Origin: Mycobacterium gallinarum
Lineage (GTDB): Bacteria; Actinomycetota; Actinomycetes; Mycobacteriales; Mycobacteriaceae
Reading direction: 5' to 3'
DNA length: 64,000 nucleotides
NCBI RefSeq assembly: GCF_010726765.1
Contig: NZ_AP022601.1
Span: 4,526,001-4,590,000 of the forward strand
Position 1 is the first letter of the stretch. The number at the start of each line of letters is the position of its first letter. Positions 15,342 through 23,254 of the stretch are shown here, piece after piece. Position numbers and translations under genes: made by a program. The notes under the pieces were generated by a model. It worked only from the letters and a program-made list of their open reading frames with translations. It did no database searches and had not been told where the DNA came from.

Positions 15342-15734
15342 TAACAGCTCCTGACCTGCACGATCGATACCCTCCCCGGTGAGATCGGTCACAATACCCA
15401 TGTTGTGACCGCGATCATAACCCCTGCTGTTCCTCGGAAGAAATCGGCGCGGAGAGGCGTTTAGAACTGCAGGTGGGGGGTACAAAATAATCGACAGCCG
15501 TCAAGAAGCGAATGGTTAGTCTGGCGAGGTATTTCGCTCAGGCCCGCTCCGGCTGTTGATTGTCGTCTTGATCACATCCCAGTTTATCCACACTGATCTT
15601 GAGCAACCGCACAGATTCACCGGCTCAGACTCCTATTGCCCTGATCTTGGGCCTGTGGATGAACCTGTGGAAACTGTGGATAGCCGGGAATTGCTGGCCT
15701 GGGTGGACCCGCCGTCGTATGCGAGCATTGGCGG
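15342..15734. other. non-coding stretch with lower GC
   Basis: This 393-bp stretch has no convincing gene; short frames over it (for example from 15556 and 15599) lack ribosome sites and family features. It is locally A/T richer (15478-15540 especially). The right half holds the DnaA-box-like cluster listed separately. It presumably contains the promoters of the small membrane protein and the rhodanese gene. Confidence 0.6.
15584..15683. promoter_or_regulatory. cluster of DnaA-box-like sites
   Basis: A perfect TTATCCACA lies at 15584-15592. On the opposite strand are TCATCCACA (15662-15654), GTTTCCACA (15674-15666) and CTATCCACA (15683-15675), with one, two and one mismatch to that box. The last three sit only 9-12 bp apart. 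Whether DnaA binds here is inference; mycobacterial boxes more often read TTGTCCACA. Confidence 0.5.
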
Positions 15735-16076
15735 ATGGACTCCGACGCGGTCCCGCAGGCCGACATCGCCACCGTTCCGGCGACCTTCGACGAATCGGTG
15801 ATCTTGCTCGACGTTCGCGAAGACGACGAATGGCAGCGCGGCCACGCGCCAGGCGCCCGGCACATCCCGATGGGGCAGATTCCGGCCCGCGTCGCCGAGA
15901 TCGACCCCTCGGCCACGTTGTACGTCGTGTGTGGGGTCGGGGGCCGCTCGCAGCGGGTCGCCGAATACCTGGCGCAGAACGGGTACGCGCCCATCAATGT
16001 CAGCGGTGGCATGCACGCTTGGGCCGACGCCGGACGACCGGTGGTCACCGACGACGGTGGTGCGGGCGCCGTCTGA
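15735..16076 (+). CDS. single-domain rhodanese-like sulfurtransferase
   Basis: A 113-residue protein that is one rhodanese domain. It has VILLDVREDDEWQRGHAPGARHIPMGQ near residue 22 and the active loop VVCGVGGRSQ with Cys near residue 66, a six-residue loop of the sulfur-transferase type. The C-terminus reads GYAPINVSGGMHAWADAG. It should carry persulfide sulfur; the acceptor is not evident. The ribosome site is weak (GGCGG just before ATG). It precedes the DUF4328-like gene by 34 nt. Confidence 0.88.
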   Translation: MDSDAVPQADIATVPATFDESVILLDVREDDEWQRGHAPGARHIPMGQIPARVAEIDPSATLYVVCGVGGRSQRVAEYLAQNGYAPINVSGGMHAWADAGRPVVTDDGGAGAV

Positions 16077-16110
16077 GCAGCCGTCGACAATCGCTGGCTA
16101 GGCTGGTCGG

Positions 16111-17169
16111 ATGATCCAGGTCTGTTCCACGTGCGGAACGCGCTGGAACGTGCGTGACCGCCGACGGGACTGGTGCCCGCGCTGCAACGGCACGCTGCTC
16201 GCGCCGACGGGTCCAGACTCCGCTGCGCTGGGGACGACCCCACCGGCAGGTAGGGGGTGGGGGCCGACTGCCGGCCTCGGTACCCCGCCGTCAGCTAGGA
16301 GACTGCCGCAGGGCTATCGCTGGATCGCGGTCCGTCCAGGATCGGCGCCCCCACCGCGCCGGACTCGTCGCCCCCTCGGTCCGACGCCGCGCTACGCGTT
16401 CATCCCGCGTTGGGGCCTCGTCGACCGTTTCGATTCGATCGACCAGCAGCAGGCCCCGCAGCGCCCGGGCCCCTCCGCCGGGATGGTGCGAACCACTCTG
16501 GTCGTGACCATGGCCGTGCTCGGTGCGGCGGCGCTCGCGCATCTGGTGCGCTACGCATTGCTCATCGTCAACCGCAGCAGGTTGCTGAACCCGTGGGTGG
16601 CGGGTGGCGTGACGTGGATCGGCGTCGTGCTCAGTGTCATCGCGATGTTCATGGTGGTCGCCAGCGCGGTAGTGCTGACGAATTGGCTCATCGGCCGCAG
16701 AGCCGCCGCCTACGCCTACCGGGGGCAGCCGGACCCGCGGTCGCTGTGGTCGCTCCGTGCGGGTTGCTTGGTGCCCGTCGTCAACCTGGCCTGGGCGCCG
16801 GTGTTCGTCATCGAGCTGGCGGGCGTCGAGGAGCGGTTCACCTGGCTGCGCAGACCCATCGCGGTGTGGTGGCTGGTGTGGGTCGCCAGCACCACGGTGT
16901 CGGTGTTCTCCATCGCGACGAGCTTCGCCACCGAGGCCCAGGCCATCGCCAACAACACGGTGACGACCACCGTGGCGTATCTGCTGGCCCTGGCGGCCGT
17001 TTTGCTCGCCATGAAAGTGTTCGACGGGTTCGAGCGCCAACCCGTCGAGAAGCCGTCCAAGCGCTGGGTGATCGTGCCCGACGCCGCCGTGAACACCGAG
17101 GTGCGACGCGACACCGAACGCGAGAATGCCGCTGCGGTTGAGTCCGAAGGCCAAAACCCGGCAGCATAG
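16111..17169 (+). CDS. DUF4328-type membrane protein with N-terminal zinc ribbon (Rv3843c-like)
   Basis: A 352-residue protein. The first 30 residues form a zinc ribbon (CSTCGTRWNVRDRRRDWCPRCNG). A proline/arginine-rich linker follows, then about six membrane segments (from about residue 128 to 305). The LTNWLIGRRAAAYAYRGQPDPRSLWSLRAGCLVPVVNLAWAP stretch, with its FVIELAG neighbour, suits DUF4328. The gene lies directly before glpQ1, as Rv3843c does in M. tuberculosis. TAGGCT lies 6 nt before the ATG, so the mRNA is probably leaderless. Function unknown. Confidence 0.8.
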   Translation: MIQVCSTCGTRWNVRDRRRDWCPRCNGTLLAPTGPDSAALGTTPPAGRGWGPTAGLGTPPSARRLPQGYRWIAVRPGSAPPPRRTRRPLGPTPRYAFIPRWGLVDRFDSIDQQQAPQRPGPSAGMVRTTLVVTMAVLGAAALAHLVRYALLIVNRSRLLNPWVAGGVTWIGVVLSVIAMFMVVASAVVLTNWLIGRRAAAYAYRGQPDPRSLWSLRAGCLVPVVNLAWAPVFVIELAGVEERFTWLRRPIAVWWLVWVASTTVSVFSIATSFATEAQAIANNTVTTTVAYLLALAAVLLAMKVFDGFERQPVEKPSKRWVIVPDAAVNTEVRRDTERENAAAVESEGQNPAA

Positions 17170-17175
17170 GTACCT

Positions 17176-18000
17176 ATGAACTCGGGCGACGGCACGCTCG
17201 CCGGCCATCCGTTCGTCGTGGCGCACCGCGGTGCGTCCGGTGAACTCCCCGAGCACACCCTGGCTGCCTACGAGTTGGCGCTGAAGGAAGGGGCCGACGG
17301 CGTCGAATGCGATGTGCGGCTGACCCGCGACGGTCACCTGGTCTGCGTGCACGACCGCAGGGTGGACCGGACGTCCAACGGAAGCGGACTGGTCAGCGAG
17401 ATGACGCTGGCTCAGCTGCGCGAATTGGATTACGGCGCTTGGCATCCCAGTCGGGAAGACGACGGTGCGACCGGTGACACGGGACTGCTGACGCTCGACG
17501 ACCTCGTCAAGCTTGTGCTGGACTGGAACCGCCCGGTGAAGCTCTTCATCGAGACCAAACATCCCGTGCGCTACGGCGCGTTGGTCGAAAGCAAGGTCCT
17601 CGCACTGCTGCATCGCTACGGCGTCGCAGCGCCGGCCTCGGCCGATCTGTCCCGCGCCGTGGTGATGTCGTTCTCGGCGGCAGCGGTGTGGCGCATCCGG
17701 CGCGCGGCGCCGATGCTGCCGACCGTACTACTCGGCGATACGTCGCGTTTTCTCGGCGGCAGCGCCGCGACGACCGTCGGCGCGACCGCGGTGGGCCCGT
17801 CGATATCGACGCTGCGTGAGCACCCCGAACTGGTGGATCGCGCCGCCGCACAGGGCCGAGCGTTGTACTGCTGGACCGTCGACCACTACGAGGACGTGCG
17901 CTACTGCCGAGACGTCGGCGTCGCGTGGGTGGCGACGAACCACCCGGGTCGCACCAAGGACTGGCTGCAGAACGGACTGACCGGGGTGCAGAGCGACTAG
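17176..18000 (+). CDS. glpQ1: glycerophosphodiester phosphodiesterase GlpQ1
   Basis: A 274-residue GDPD-family enzyme that hydrolyses glycerophosphodiesters to glycerol-3-phosphate and an alcohol. Catalytic and metal residues are visible: the first His in AHRGASGELPEHT, the acidic pair GADGVECDVRLT, the second His in LVCVHDRRVDRT, and the Glu in KLFIETKHP. No signal peptide is seen, so it is likely cytoplasmic. It lies 6 nt downstream of the DUF4328-like gene and is probably co-transcribed. The orthologue is Rv3842c. Confidence 0.92.
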   Translation: MNSGDGTLAGHPFVVAHRGASGELPEHTLAAYELALKEGADGVECDVRLTRDGHLVCVHDRRVDRTSNGSGLVSEMTLAQLRELDYGAWHPSREDDGATGDTGLLTLDDLVKLVLDWNRPVKLFIETKHPVRYGALVESKVLALLHRYGVAAPASADLSRAVVMSFSAAAVWRIRRAAPMLPTVLLGDTSRFLGGSAATTVGATAVGPSISTLREHPELVDRAAAQGRALYCWTVDHYEDVRYCRDVGVAWVATNHPGRTKDWLQNGLTGVQSD

Positions 18001-18093
18001 AGCGCGCCGCGTGGGCGTTGTCGCGCGTAACCGCACGGCGAGGAATCAGCCTGAATCGCGCCATGACGTTACAACCGCCAAGAAGGCCGCCCG

Positions 18094-19332
18094 TCAGGGC
18101 TGCGCGTCGATGACCTCCGGTGGTACCGGCGCGTCGGTTTTCAGCGCGGCGAACAATTGATCGGCGACCTCGCTGTTCCACACCACGATCGATCCCGAAT
18201 CGCCCTCGGTGAACTCGCCGATCGGCACCGTCGTCGTGGTGACGTCCCCCCGCAGCGCCCAACCGAGCCGCGCCAGGTCCCAGATGTGGTCCTCCTGGCC
18301 GACGGTGACCGCCCCCGATGCGGCGTGGGCCATCGGATACCAGCGCAGCGGGTTCAGCCACACCGCGGGACTGGCGGCGCGGTGCAGCAGGGCGGACATG
18401 AACTCGCGCTGATTCACCATGCGGTCCAGATCTGCGCGCGGCGTGGCGCGCGTACGGACATAGCCGAGCGCGGTGCGGCCGTCGAGCTCCTGACAGCCCG
18501 CGGGCAGGTTGATCCCCGCCAGCGGATCGTCGATCGGCTCGGCGGGACACATGGTCACCCCGCCCACCGCGTCGACCATGACGGCGAACCCGTCGAAACC
18601 GATCTCGGCGTAGTGGTCCAAGCGGAGCCCGGTGGCCTGTTCCACGGTCTGCGCCAGCAGGGGCGCCCCGCCTTCCAGGAATGCCGCGTTGATCTTGTCG
18701 CTGCCGTAGCCGGGGATGTCCACGTACGAGTCGCGCGGGATCGAAACCATCGTGGTCGGCGTGCTCGATCCGAGACCGGGGATGTGGACCAGCAGAATCG
18801 TGTCGGTGCGGCCGCCGCCGAGATCGCCGCCGGTGGCCAACTCTGCCTGTTGTTCGGGTGTCAGCGCCTGTCGACTGTCCGACCCCACGAGTAGCCATGT
18901 CGTACCTGATCCCGCCGTGGGTCGGTCCGGGTAGTCGGCCAGTGCCGGGGTGCGGTGCAGCGACGAGTCGATCCAGACCCCACCGCCCACGACCGCGACG
19001 ACGAACAGCAGCAGAAGAACAAGCAGCATCCGGCCCCAATGACGTTTGCGCCGAGGCTTTTTCGGTGCCGGCGGCGACGGCGGCGCAGGTGGGCGGGCCT
19101 GCGGTGCCGGCCGACGCGCCCGTGGCGGTGGTGGTGGTGGCGGCCGGTGCGGCGGAGGCCTCCGTTGCAGAGGAGGCGGCGGTGGCGGCGGGCGTCGATG
19201 TCGAGGGTCCGGCGGGGTCGGTGGCTTCGGTGGCGGCGGCGGCCGGTAGTTGGGATCGCGCCGGATCACCTGCGGCGGCTCCCGGTATTGGTACGGGTCG
19301 AAACCCGGGGGCTGCTGCCGGTTGTCGTCCAC
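18094..19332 (-). CDS. LytR-CpsA-Psr (LCP) family protein
   Basis: A 412-residue protein. The cytoplasmic N-terminus is extremely proline-rich (residues about 12-100). A single helix follows (GRMLLVLLLLFVVAVVGGGVWIDSSL, about 112-137). The LCP domain shows WLLVGSDSR, GRTDTILLVHIP, MVSIPRDSYVDIPGYG, KINAAFLEGG and YVRTRATPRADLDRMVNQREFM. The family joins cell-wall polymers such as arabinogalactan to peptidoglycan. Start GTG at 19332 follows TACATT by 7 nt, fitting a leaderless mRNA; a longer frame runs back through the CPBP gene in another phase and is not real. Confidence 0.9.
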   Translation of the reverse strand: MDDNRQQPPGFDPYQYREPPQVIRRDPNYRPPPPPKPPTPPDPRHRRPPPPPPPLQRRPPPHRPPPPPPPRARRPAPQARPPAPPSPPAPKKPRRKRHWGRMLLVLLLLFVVAVVGGGVWIDSSLHRTPALADYPDRPTAGSGTTWLLVGSDSRQALTPEQQAELATGGDLGGGRTDTILLVHIPGLGSSTPTTMVSIPRDSYVDIPGYGSDKINAAFLEGGAPLLAQTVEQATGLRLDHYAEIGFDGFAVMVDAVGGVTMCPAEPIDDPLAGINLPAGCQELDGRTALGYVRTRATPRADLDRMVNQREFMSALLHRAASPAVWLNPLRWYPMAHAASGAVTVGQEDHIWDLARLGWALRGDVTTTTVPIGEFTEGDSGSIVVWNSEVADQLFAALKTDAPVPPEVIDAQP

Positions 19333-19358
19333 AGCAAGAAATGTACGTCGGCCGAACC

Positions 19359-20129
19359 CTACTGCAGCCAGTTCAGATGGCCTGCCGCCAATGCGTATCC
19401 GACGAATGCGACCGCGTCGATCAGCGCGTGCGCGACGATCAGCGGCCACAACCGTCCGGTGCGCAGGTACACGTAGCCGAACACCAGGCCCATCGCCACG
19501 TTGCCGAGCCCGGCGCCGAAACCCTGATACAGGTGGTACAGACCGCGCAACAGGCTCGTGATGATCACCGCGGCCAGCGGGCTGATTTGCAGCTGGCGCA
19601 GTCGGGTGAGCAGGAACCCGACGACGATCACTTCCTCGGCCCAGCCGTTCGCGAACGCGACGAGCAGTAGCACGGGGATGCGCCACCAGGTGTCGTACAG
19701 CTCCGCGGGTTCCACCGAGGCGTTCATGCCCAGCACTCGTGACAGCAAGTAGAACCCCAGTCCGGGCAGCCCGATCAGCAGTGCCAGGCCGATGCCGCCA
19801 AGGAGGTCGGGACGCCACTGGATTCTGCCCAGCCCGATCTGGGCAGGACCAATACCGCTGCGCCACAACAGGTATAGGCCCAGAGCGCCCCACGCCAGCA
19901 ACTGGAAAACCCACGAGAGGTTCAGTCCCAGGTCGATCAGGTCGAAAGGCGACCGGCGCGGATTGAGCGCCACGACCTGTCCGGACAGCCCGAGCAGGAC
20001 CGCCTCGATCAGGTTGAGCAGGGCGGTGTACGCCGACAGTCCGAAGGTGACCGCCAATACGACGACGATCTCGATGCGCAACCCACGGCGCTGCGGGTCT
20101 GTCAGGTCGTCGGGGGCGCCGGCGGTCAC
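19359..20129 (-). CDS. CPBP-family intramembrane protein
   Basis: A 256-residue protein with about seven membrane helices. The CPBP (Abi/CAAX-like protease) motifs are visible: EE in NGWAEEVIVVGFLL, the histidine of RGLYHLYQGFG, and IVAHALIDA. The usual Arg of the first motif (EExxxR) is replaced by Val, so catalysis is doubtful. TAGCCT sits 6 nt before the GTG start, suggesting a leaderless mRNA. It ends 26 nt before the LCP gene in the same direction. Bacterial members act in stress, immunity or cell-wall handling; here the role is unknown. Confidence 0.82.
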   Translation of the reverse strand: MTAGAPDDLTDPQRRGLRIEIVVVLAVTFGLSAYTALLNLIEAVLLGLSGQVVALNPRRSPFDLIDLGLNLSWVFQLLAWGALGLYLLWRSGIGPAQIGLGRIQWRPDLLGGIGLALLIGLPGLGFYLLSRVLGMNASVEPAELYDTWWRIPVLLLVAFANGWAEEVIVVGFLLTRLRQLQISPLAAVIITSLLRGLYHLYQGFGAGLGNVAMGLVFGYVYLRTGRLWPLIVAHALIDAVAFVGYALAAGHLNWLQ

Positions 20130-20157
20130 CGGGTCAGGCTAGCGGCCCGGCTGCGGC

Positions 20158-20958
20158 TCAGAGCCGGCGCGCGCGCAAGCCGTTGAGGAACGGGCAGCCC
20201 ATCAGAACGCGGAGCGCCTGGGACAGACCGCTGACGTCGTCGACCGGCTTCGCGAAGGGCAGCCGAACGTCGTGGTCGCCGTCATCGCCCTCGATGCGCA
20301 GCTGGACACCGTAGCGATCCAGGCCGAGGGGACGGACGCGTCCGCGGCGCAGCGAGCTGGGCAGTCGGCTGGCCAACCGGTCGACCACCTCGCGGTGCGC
20401 GGACTCCATGTGCTGCAGCCAGCACGACTCCATCGCGCAGAACGGGTCGGGACGTGCACCCAGCAGCGCGCTCAACCCGACGGATTCGGCCCCGGTGGAG
20501 TCGGCGACGACAACGGAGTCGATCTCGAGCCTCATCAACGCGTAGCGGGTGTCCTTCTCGGAGTCGGCGGTTCCCGAGTTCACCTGGAGCAAGGCGGGAT
20601 TCGGATCCTCGGCGGCGATGAGGTCGAGCAGCGCGGAGACCTCGTCGGAGGGGACGTCGTGCAGGCGGCCGCGGATCCACACCAGCGACCGCACCGGTTC
20701 GCGTAGCGGTAGCGGGGCGTAGTCGGTCATCTCCAGCACCGCCTGAACACCGGCCGCACCCGCCGAAACCACCATGTGAGCGACGGCGCCGTCGACCGGA
20801 ACGGTGATGGCGAACGAACCGTCGTCGAGCAGGTGGTGCACCGGAGATTCGGCGGGTTCCAGCCCTTCGACCGCCAGCATCGCCCCGCCGGCCCGTGCGA
20901 ACGCGCTGCGGATGCGCTCGGCCGTCGTCGGTGTGGCTTTGGTCTCCAGCTCTGTCAT
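20158..20958 (-). CDS. DUF2470-domain protein (Rv3839-like), iron regulated
   Basis: A 266-residue soluble protein. The C-terminal part (HMESAHREVVDRLASRLPSS, then GLDRYGVQLRIEGDDGDHDVRLPFAKPVDDVSGLSQALRVLM) matches the DUF2470 domain, which elsewhere is joined to pyridoxamine-oxidase-like, heme-binding folds such as HugZ. The N-terminal part (AITVPVDGAVAHMVVSAGAAGVQAVLEM) could be the split-barrel half. A role in heme or iron handling is an inference. ATG at 20958 has GAGAGG upstream. An IdeR box lies 18 nt before it. The orthologue Rv3839 is in the IdeR regulon of M. tuberculosis. Confidence 0.83.
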   Translation of the reverse strand: MTELETKATPTTAERIRSAFARAGGAMLAVEGLEPAESPVHHLLDDGSFAITVPVDGAVAHMVVSAGAAGVQAVLEMTDYAPLPLREPVRSLVWIRGRLHDVPSDEVSALLDLIAAEDPNPALLQVNSGTADSEKDTRYALMRLEIDSVVVADSTGAESVGLSALLGARPDPFCAMESCWLQHMESAHREVVDRLASRLPSSLRRGRVRPLGLDRYGVQLRIEGDDGDHDVRLPFAKPVDDVSGLSQALRVLMGCPFLNGLRARRL

Positions 20959-20975
20959 GGCCAACCTCTCGTAGA

Positions 20976-20994
20976 TAAGGTGAGCCTAACTTAA
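20976..20994 (-). promoter_or_regulatory. IdeR iron box
   Basis: TTAAGTTAGGCTCACCTTA on the minus strand differs at three of 19 positions from the consensus TTAGGTTAGGCTAACCTAA. It lies 18-36 nt before the Rv3839-like start. Further A/T-rich half-site sequence (TTAACTAAGCCT) continues to the right. Iron-loaded IdeR should repress the gene. Confidence 0.85.
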
Positions 20995-21069
20995 CTAAGC
21001 CTCGCCTGGTCGCGCAAGGCTTACGTGCAGCGGAACGGGATTACCGAGGGGAACCGATAGGGTTGGACC

Positions 21070-21954
21070 GTGACCCGTATCGCGTATCTCGGACCCGAAG
21101 GGACCTTCACCGAGGCGGCCTTGCGCGGCATGGTCGGGGCTCACCTGGTTCCGTTGACCGAGTTCGAATGGTTTCCGACGAGCAGCCCGGCGGCCGCGCT
21201 GGAGATGGTGCGATCCGCAGACGCCGCCTTCGCGTGCGTGCCGATCGAGAACTCGATCGACGGCTCCGTGCTCCCGACACTGGACAGTCTGGCGACCGGT
21301 TCGCCACTGCAGATCTTCGCCGAATACACCCTCGACATCGCATTCACGATCGCGGCGCGCAGCGGAGTGGCCGACCCCGCCACGATCGCCGCGTTTCCGG
21401 TGGCGCGCGCCCAGGTCGCGAAGTGGGTCGCGAAGAACTATCCCGACGCTGAATTCCAGGCGGCGAACTCCAACGCCGCGGCGGCCGTCGACGTCGCCGA
21501 AGGACGCGCCGATGCCGCCGTCACCACCGCGCTCGCCGCGCAACGCCACGGTCTGGACGTGCTCGCCTCCGGCGTCATCGACGAACCGAACGCCCGCACC
21601 CGATTCGTGCTGGCAGGACCGGTCGGCCCACCACCGCGGCGGACCAACGCCGACCGCACATCGGTGGTGCTCCGGCTCGCGAACGTTCCCGGGGCACTCG
21701 CGTCGGCGCTCGGGGAGTTCGCCGTCCGCGACATCGACCTGACCCGCATCGAATCACGGCCGACCCGAACCGAACTGGGTACCTACATCTTCTTCCTCGA
21801 CTGCGTCGGGCACGTCGATGATGCGCCGGTCGCCGAGGCACTCAAGGCGCTGGTCGAACGTTGTGTGGATGTGCGATATCTCGGTTCGTGGCCGATGGGC
21901 CCGGCCACCCGGACGCCGGTGCGGGAGGACCAAGAGCGGGAGGGCGAAGGGTGA
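21070..21954 (+). CDS. pheA: prephenate dehydratase
   Basis: A 294-residue enzyme of phenylalanine synthesis that turns prephenate into phenylpyruvate. The N-terminus RIAYLGPEGTFTEAAL, the CVPIENSIDGSVLPTLD loop and NARTRFVLAG are family motifs. The C-terminal ACT domain carries ...LRLANVPGALASALGEFAVRDIDLTRIESRPTRTELGTYIFFLD, the phenylalanine-sensing part. GTG at 21070 follows TAGGGT by 6 nt, so it is probably leaderless. It overlaps the next gene by GTGA. Orthologue: Rv3838c. Confidence 0.95.
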   Translation: MTRIAYLGPEGTFTEAALRGMVGAHLVPLTEFEWFPTSSPAAALEMVRSADAAFACVPIENSIDGSVLPTLDSLATGSPLQIFAEYTLDIAFTIAARSGVADPATIAAFPVARAQVAKWVAKNYPDAEFQAANSNAAAAVDVAEGRADAAVTTALAAQRHGLDVLASGVIDEPNARTRFVLAGPVGPPPRRTNADRTSVVLRLANVPGALASALGEFAVRDIDLTRIESRPTRTELGTYIFFLDCVGHVDDAPVAEALKALVERCVDVRYLGSWPMGPATRTPVREDQEREGEG

Positions 21955-22637
21955 GTGGACGGCTGGTGCTGGTCCGGCACGGACAGTCACACGCCAACGT
22001 CGAGCGTCGGCTCGACACCAGGCCGCCGGGGGCGGAACTGACCGATCTCGGTCGCGACCAGGCCCGGACATTCGCGCGCGGACTCCCCGACAAACCCGGC
22101 CTCGTCGCGCATTCGATCGCGGTGCGGGCCTCGCAGACCGCGCGTGAAATCGCCGACGAACTCGGCGTGGACACCCACGAGCTGGAGGGGATCCACGAGG
22201 TTCAGGTGGGTCACCTCGAAGATCGTCACGACGACGCGGCCATCGAGGAGTTCAACAACATCTACAAGCGATGGCACGAGGGCCATGTCGACCTGCCGCT
22301 GCCCGCCGGGGAGACGGCCAGCCAGGTGCTCGAGCGCTACCTGCCGGTCGTCACCCAGTTGCGCATCCGCTACCTCGACGACGACTCGTTCTCCGGCGAC
22401 ATCGTCGTGGTCAGCCACGGCGCCGCGATCCGGCTGGCCTCGGCCGTGCTGGCCGGCGTGGACAGCAGCTTCGTCCTCGACCACCATCTGGGCAATACGG
22501 AGGCGGTGGTGCTGGCGCCGATCACCGATGGACGCTGGAGCTGTGTGCAGTGGGGGACGATACTGCCGCCGTTCTATCCCGAGCCCGACGTCGATCCCGT
22601 TCAGGACGCGCTCGAGTCGGCCGACCCGATGGGCTGA
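21951..22637 (+). CDS. phosphoglycerate mutase-family (histidine phosphatase) protein
   Basis: A 228-residue histidine phosphatase. The catalytic RHG motif is in LVLVRHGQSHANVERR at the N-terminus, the second Arg in SIAVRASQTAREIA, and the second His in VVVSHGAAIRLASAVL. This is the Rv3837c type (GpmB-like); these cofactor-independent members are often broad phosphatases rather than mutases. It is translationally coupled to pheA. The frame from 21861 that lies inside pheA is rejected. Confidence 0.9.
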   Translation: MSGRLVLVRHGQSHANVERRLDTRPPGAELTDLGRDQARTFARGLPDKPGLVAHSIAVRASQTAREIADELGVDTHELEGIHEVQVGHLEDRHDDAAIEEFNNIYKRWHEGHVDLPLPAGETASQVLERYLPVVTQLRIRYLDDDSFSGDIVVVSHGAAIRLASAVLAGVDSSFVLDHHLGNTEAVVLAPITDGRWSCVQWGTILPPFYPEPDVDPVQDALESADPMG

Positions 22638-22642
22638 CAGCC

Positions 22643-22837
22643 TCAGATCGCCGTCGCGATGGAGGCGTCGCGGCCGCACGTGCAGCCGACCGCCTCGCAG
22701 TCGATCGCGAAACCGTGCACCACTTCAGGAGTTCGGCAGTCCGGCTCGGTGCATTCGGTACGGGCCAGTGCGTGGTGGATGACGGTGCCATGGCAGTGCT
22801 CGACCCCCGCCACACAGGCACGGCATCGGCTGCTCAT
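22643..22837 (-). CDS. small cysteine/histidine-rich protein
   Basis: A 64-residue protein with eight cysteines and several histidines (C.AC..GVEHCHGTVIHH...EC....CR......DC..VGCTCG). The spacing suggests binding of one or two metal ions, probably zinc. No function is known to me. It follows the Rv3836-like gene in the same orientation with a 59-nt gap. The ATG at 22837 is the only good start; a longer frame through 23071 overlaps the peptidase gene in another phase. Confidence 0.65.
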   Translation of the reverse strand: MSSRCRACVAGVEHCHGTVIHHALARTECTEPDCRTPEVVHGFAIDCEAVGCTCGRDASIATAI

Positions 22838-22896
22838 GTGCCCAGTTTCTCGCGCGAGTGCACGCATGTGCTCCAACAGCGCGGCGTGTCGGCGGG

Positions 22897-23238
22897 CTAA
22901 CCCCAGCCGAGTTCGTGCAGGCGGTCGTCGTCGATGCCGAAGTGGTGCGCGATCTCGTGGATGACGGTGATGGCCACCTCGTCGACGACCTCCGCCTCGG
23001 TGTCGCAGAAGTCCAGCAGCGCGCCGCGGTAGATCGTGATGGTGTCCGGCAGCGATCCCGCGGCATACCAACTGTCCCGCTCGGTCAGCGCGACCCCCTC
23101 GTAGAGCCCCAACAGGTCGGGTTCGTCGGCGTTGCGGTCCTCGACGAGGACGACGACGTTGTCGATCGCCTTCGTCAGCTCTTGGGGGATCAGGTCGAGC
23201 GCGTCGGAGACCAGCTCGTCAAACCGTTGCGGGCTCAT
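22897..23238 (-). CDS. minimal zinc metallopeptidase (Rv3836-like)
   Basis: A 113-residue protein with the zincin motif VIHEIAHHFGID (about residues 92-103) near its C-terminus. This is the minimal metallopeptidase (DUF1025-like) family, whose structures show a compact zincin fold. Upstream blocks (FDELVSDALDLIPQEL, VVLVEDRNADEPDLLGLYEG, TITIYRGALLDFC) agree with it. The substrate is unknown. It starts 16 nt after the stop of the Rv3835-like gene and is probably co-transcribed with it. ATG at 23238. Confidence 0.85.
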   Translation of the reverse strand: MSPQRFDELVSDALDLIPQELTKAIDNVVVLVEDRNADEPDLLGLYEGVALTERDSWYAAGSLPDTITIYRGALLDFCDTEAEVVDEVAITVIHEIAHHFGIDDDRLHELGWG

Positions 23239-23254
23239 CCGCACGGTCACGCGG

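Noticed and set aside
15556..15801. Short frames in the DnaA-box region
   Set aside because: No ribosome site, no hydrophobic or domain pattern, and low-complexity Arg/Ser/Pro content typical of shadow frames.
19046..19249. Gly/Arg-rich frame resembling a PE_PGRS or GAR protein
   Set aside because: It is the antisense of the polyproline N-terminus of the LCP protein.
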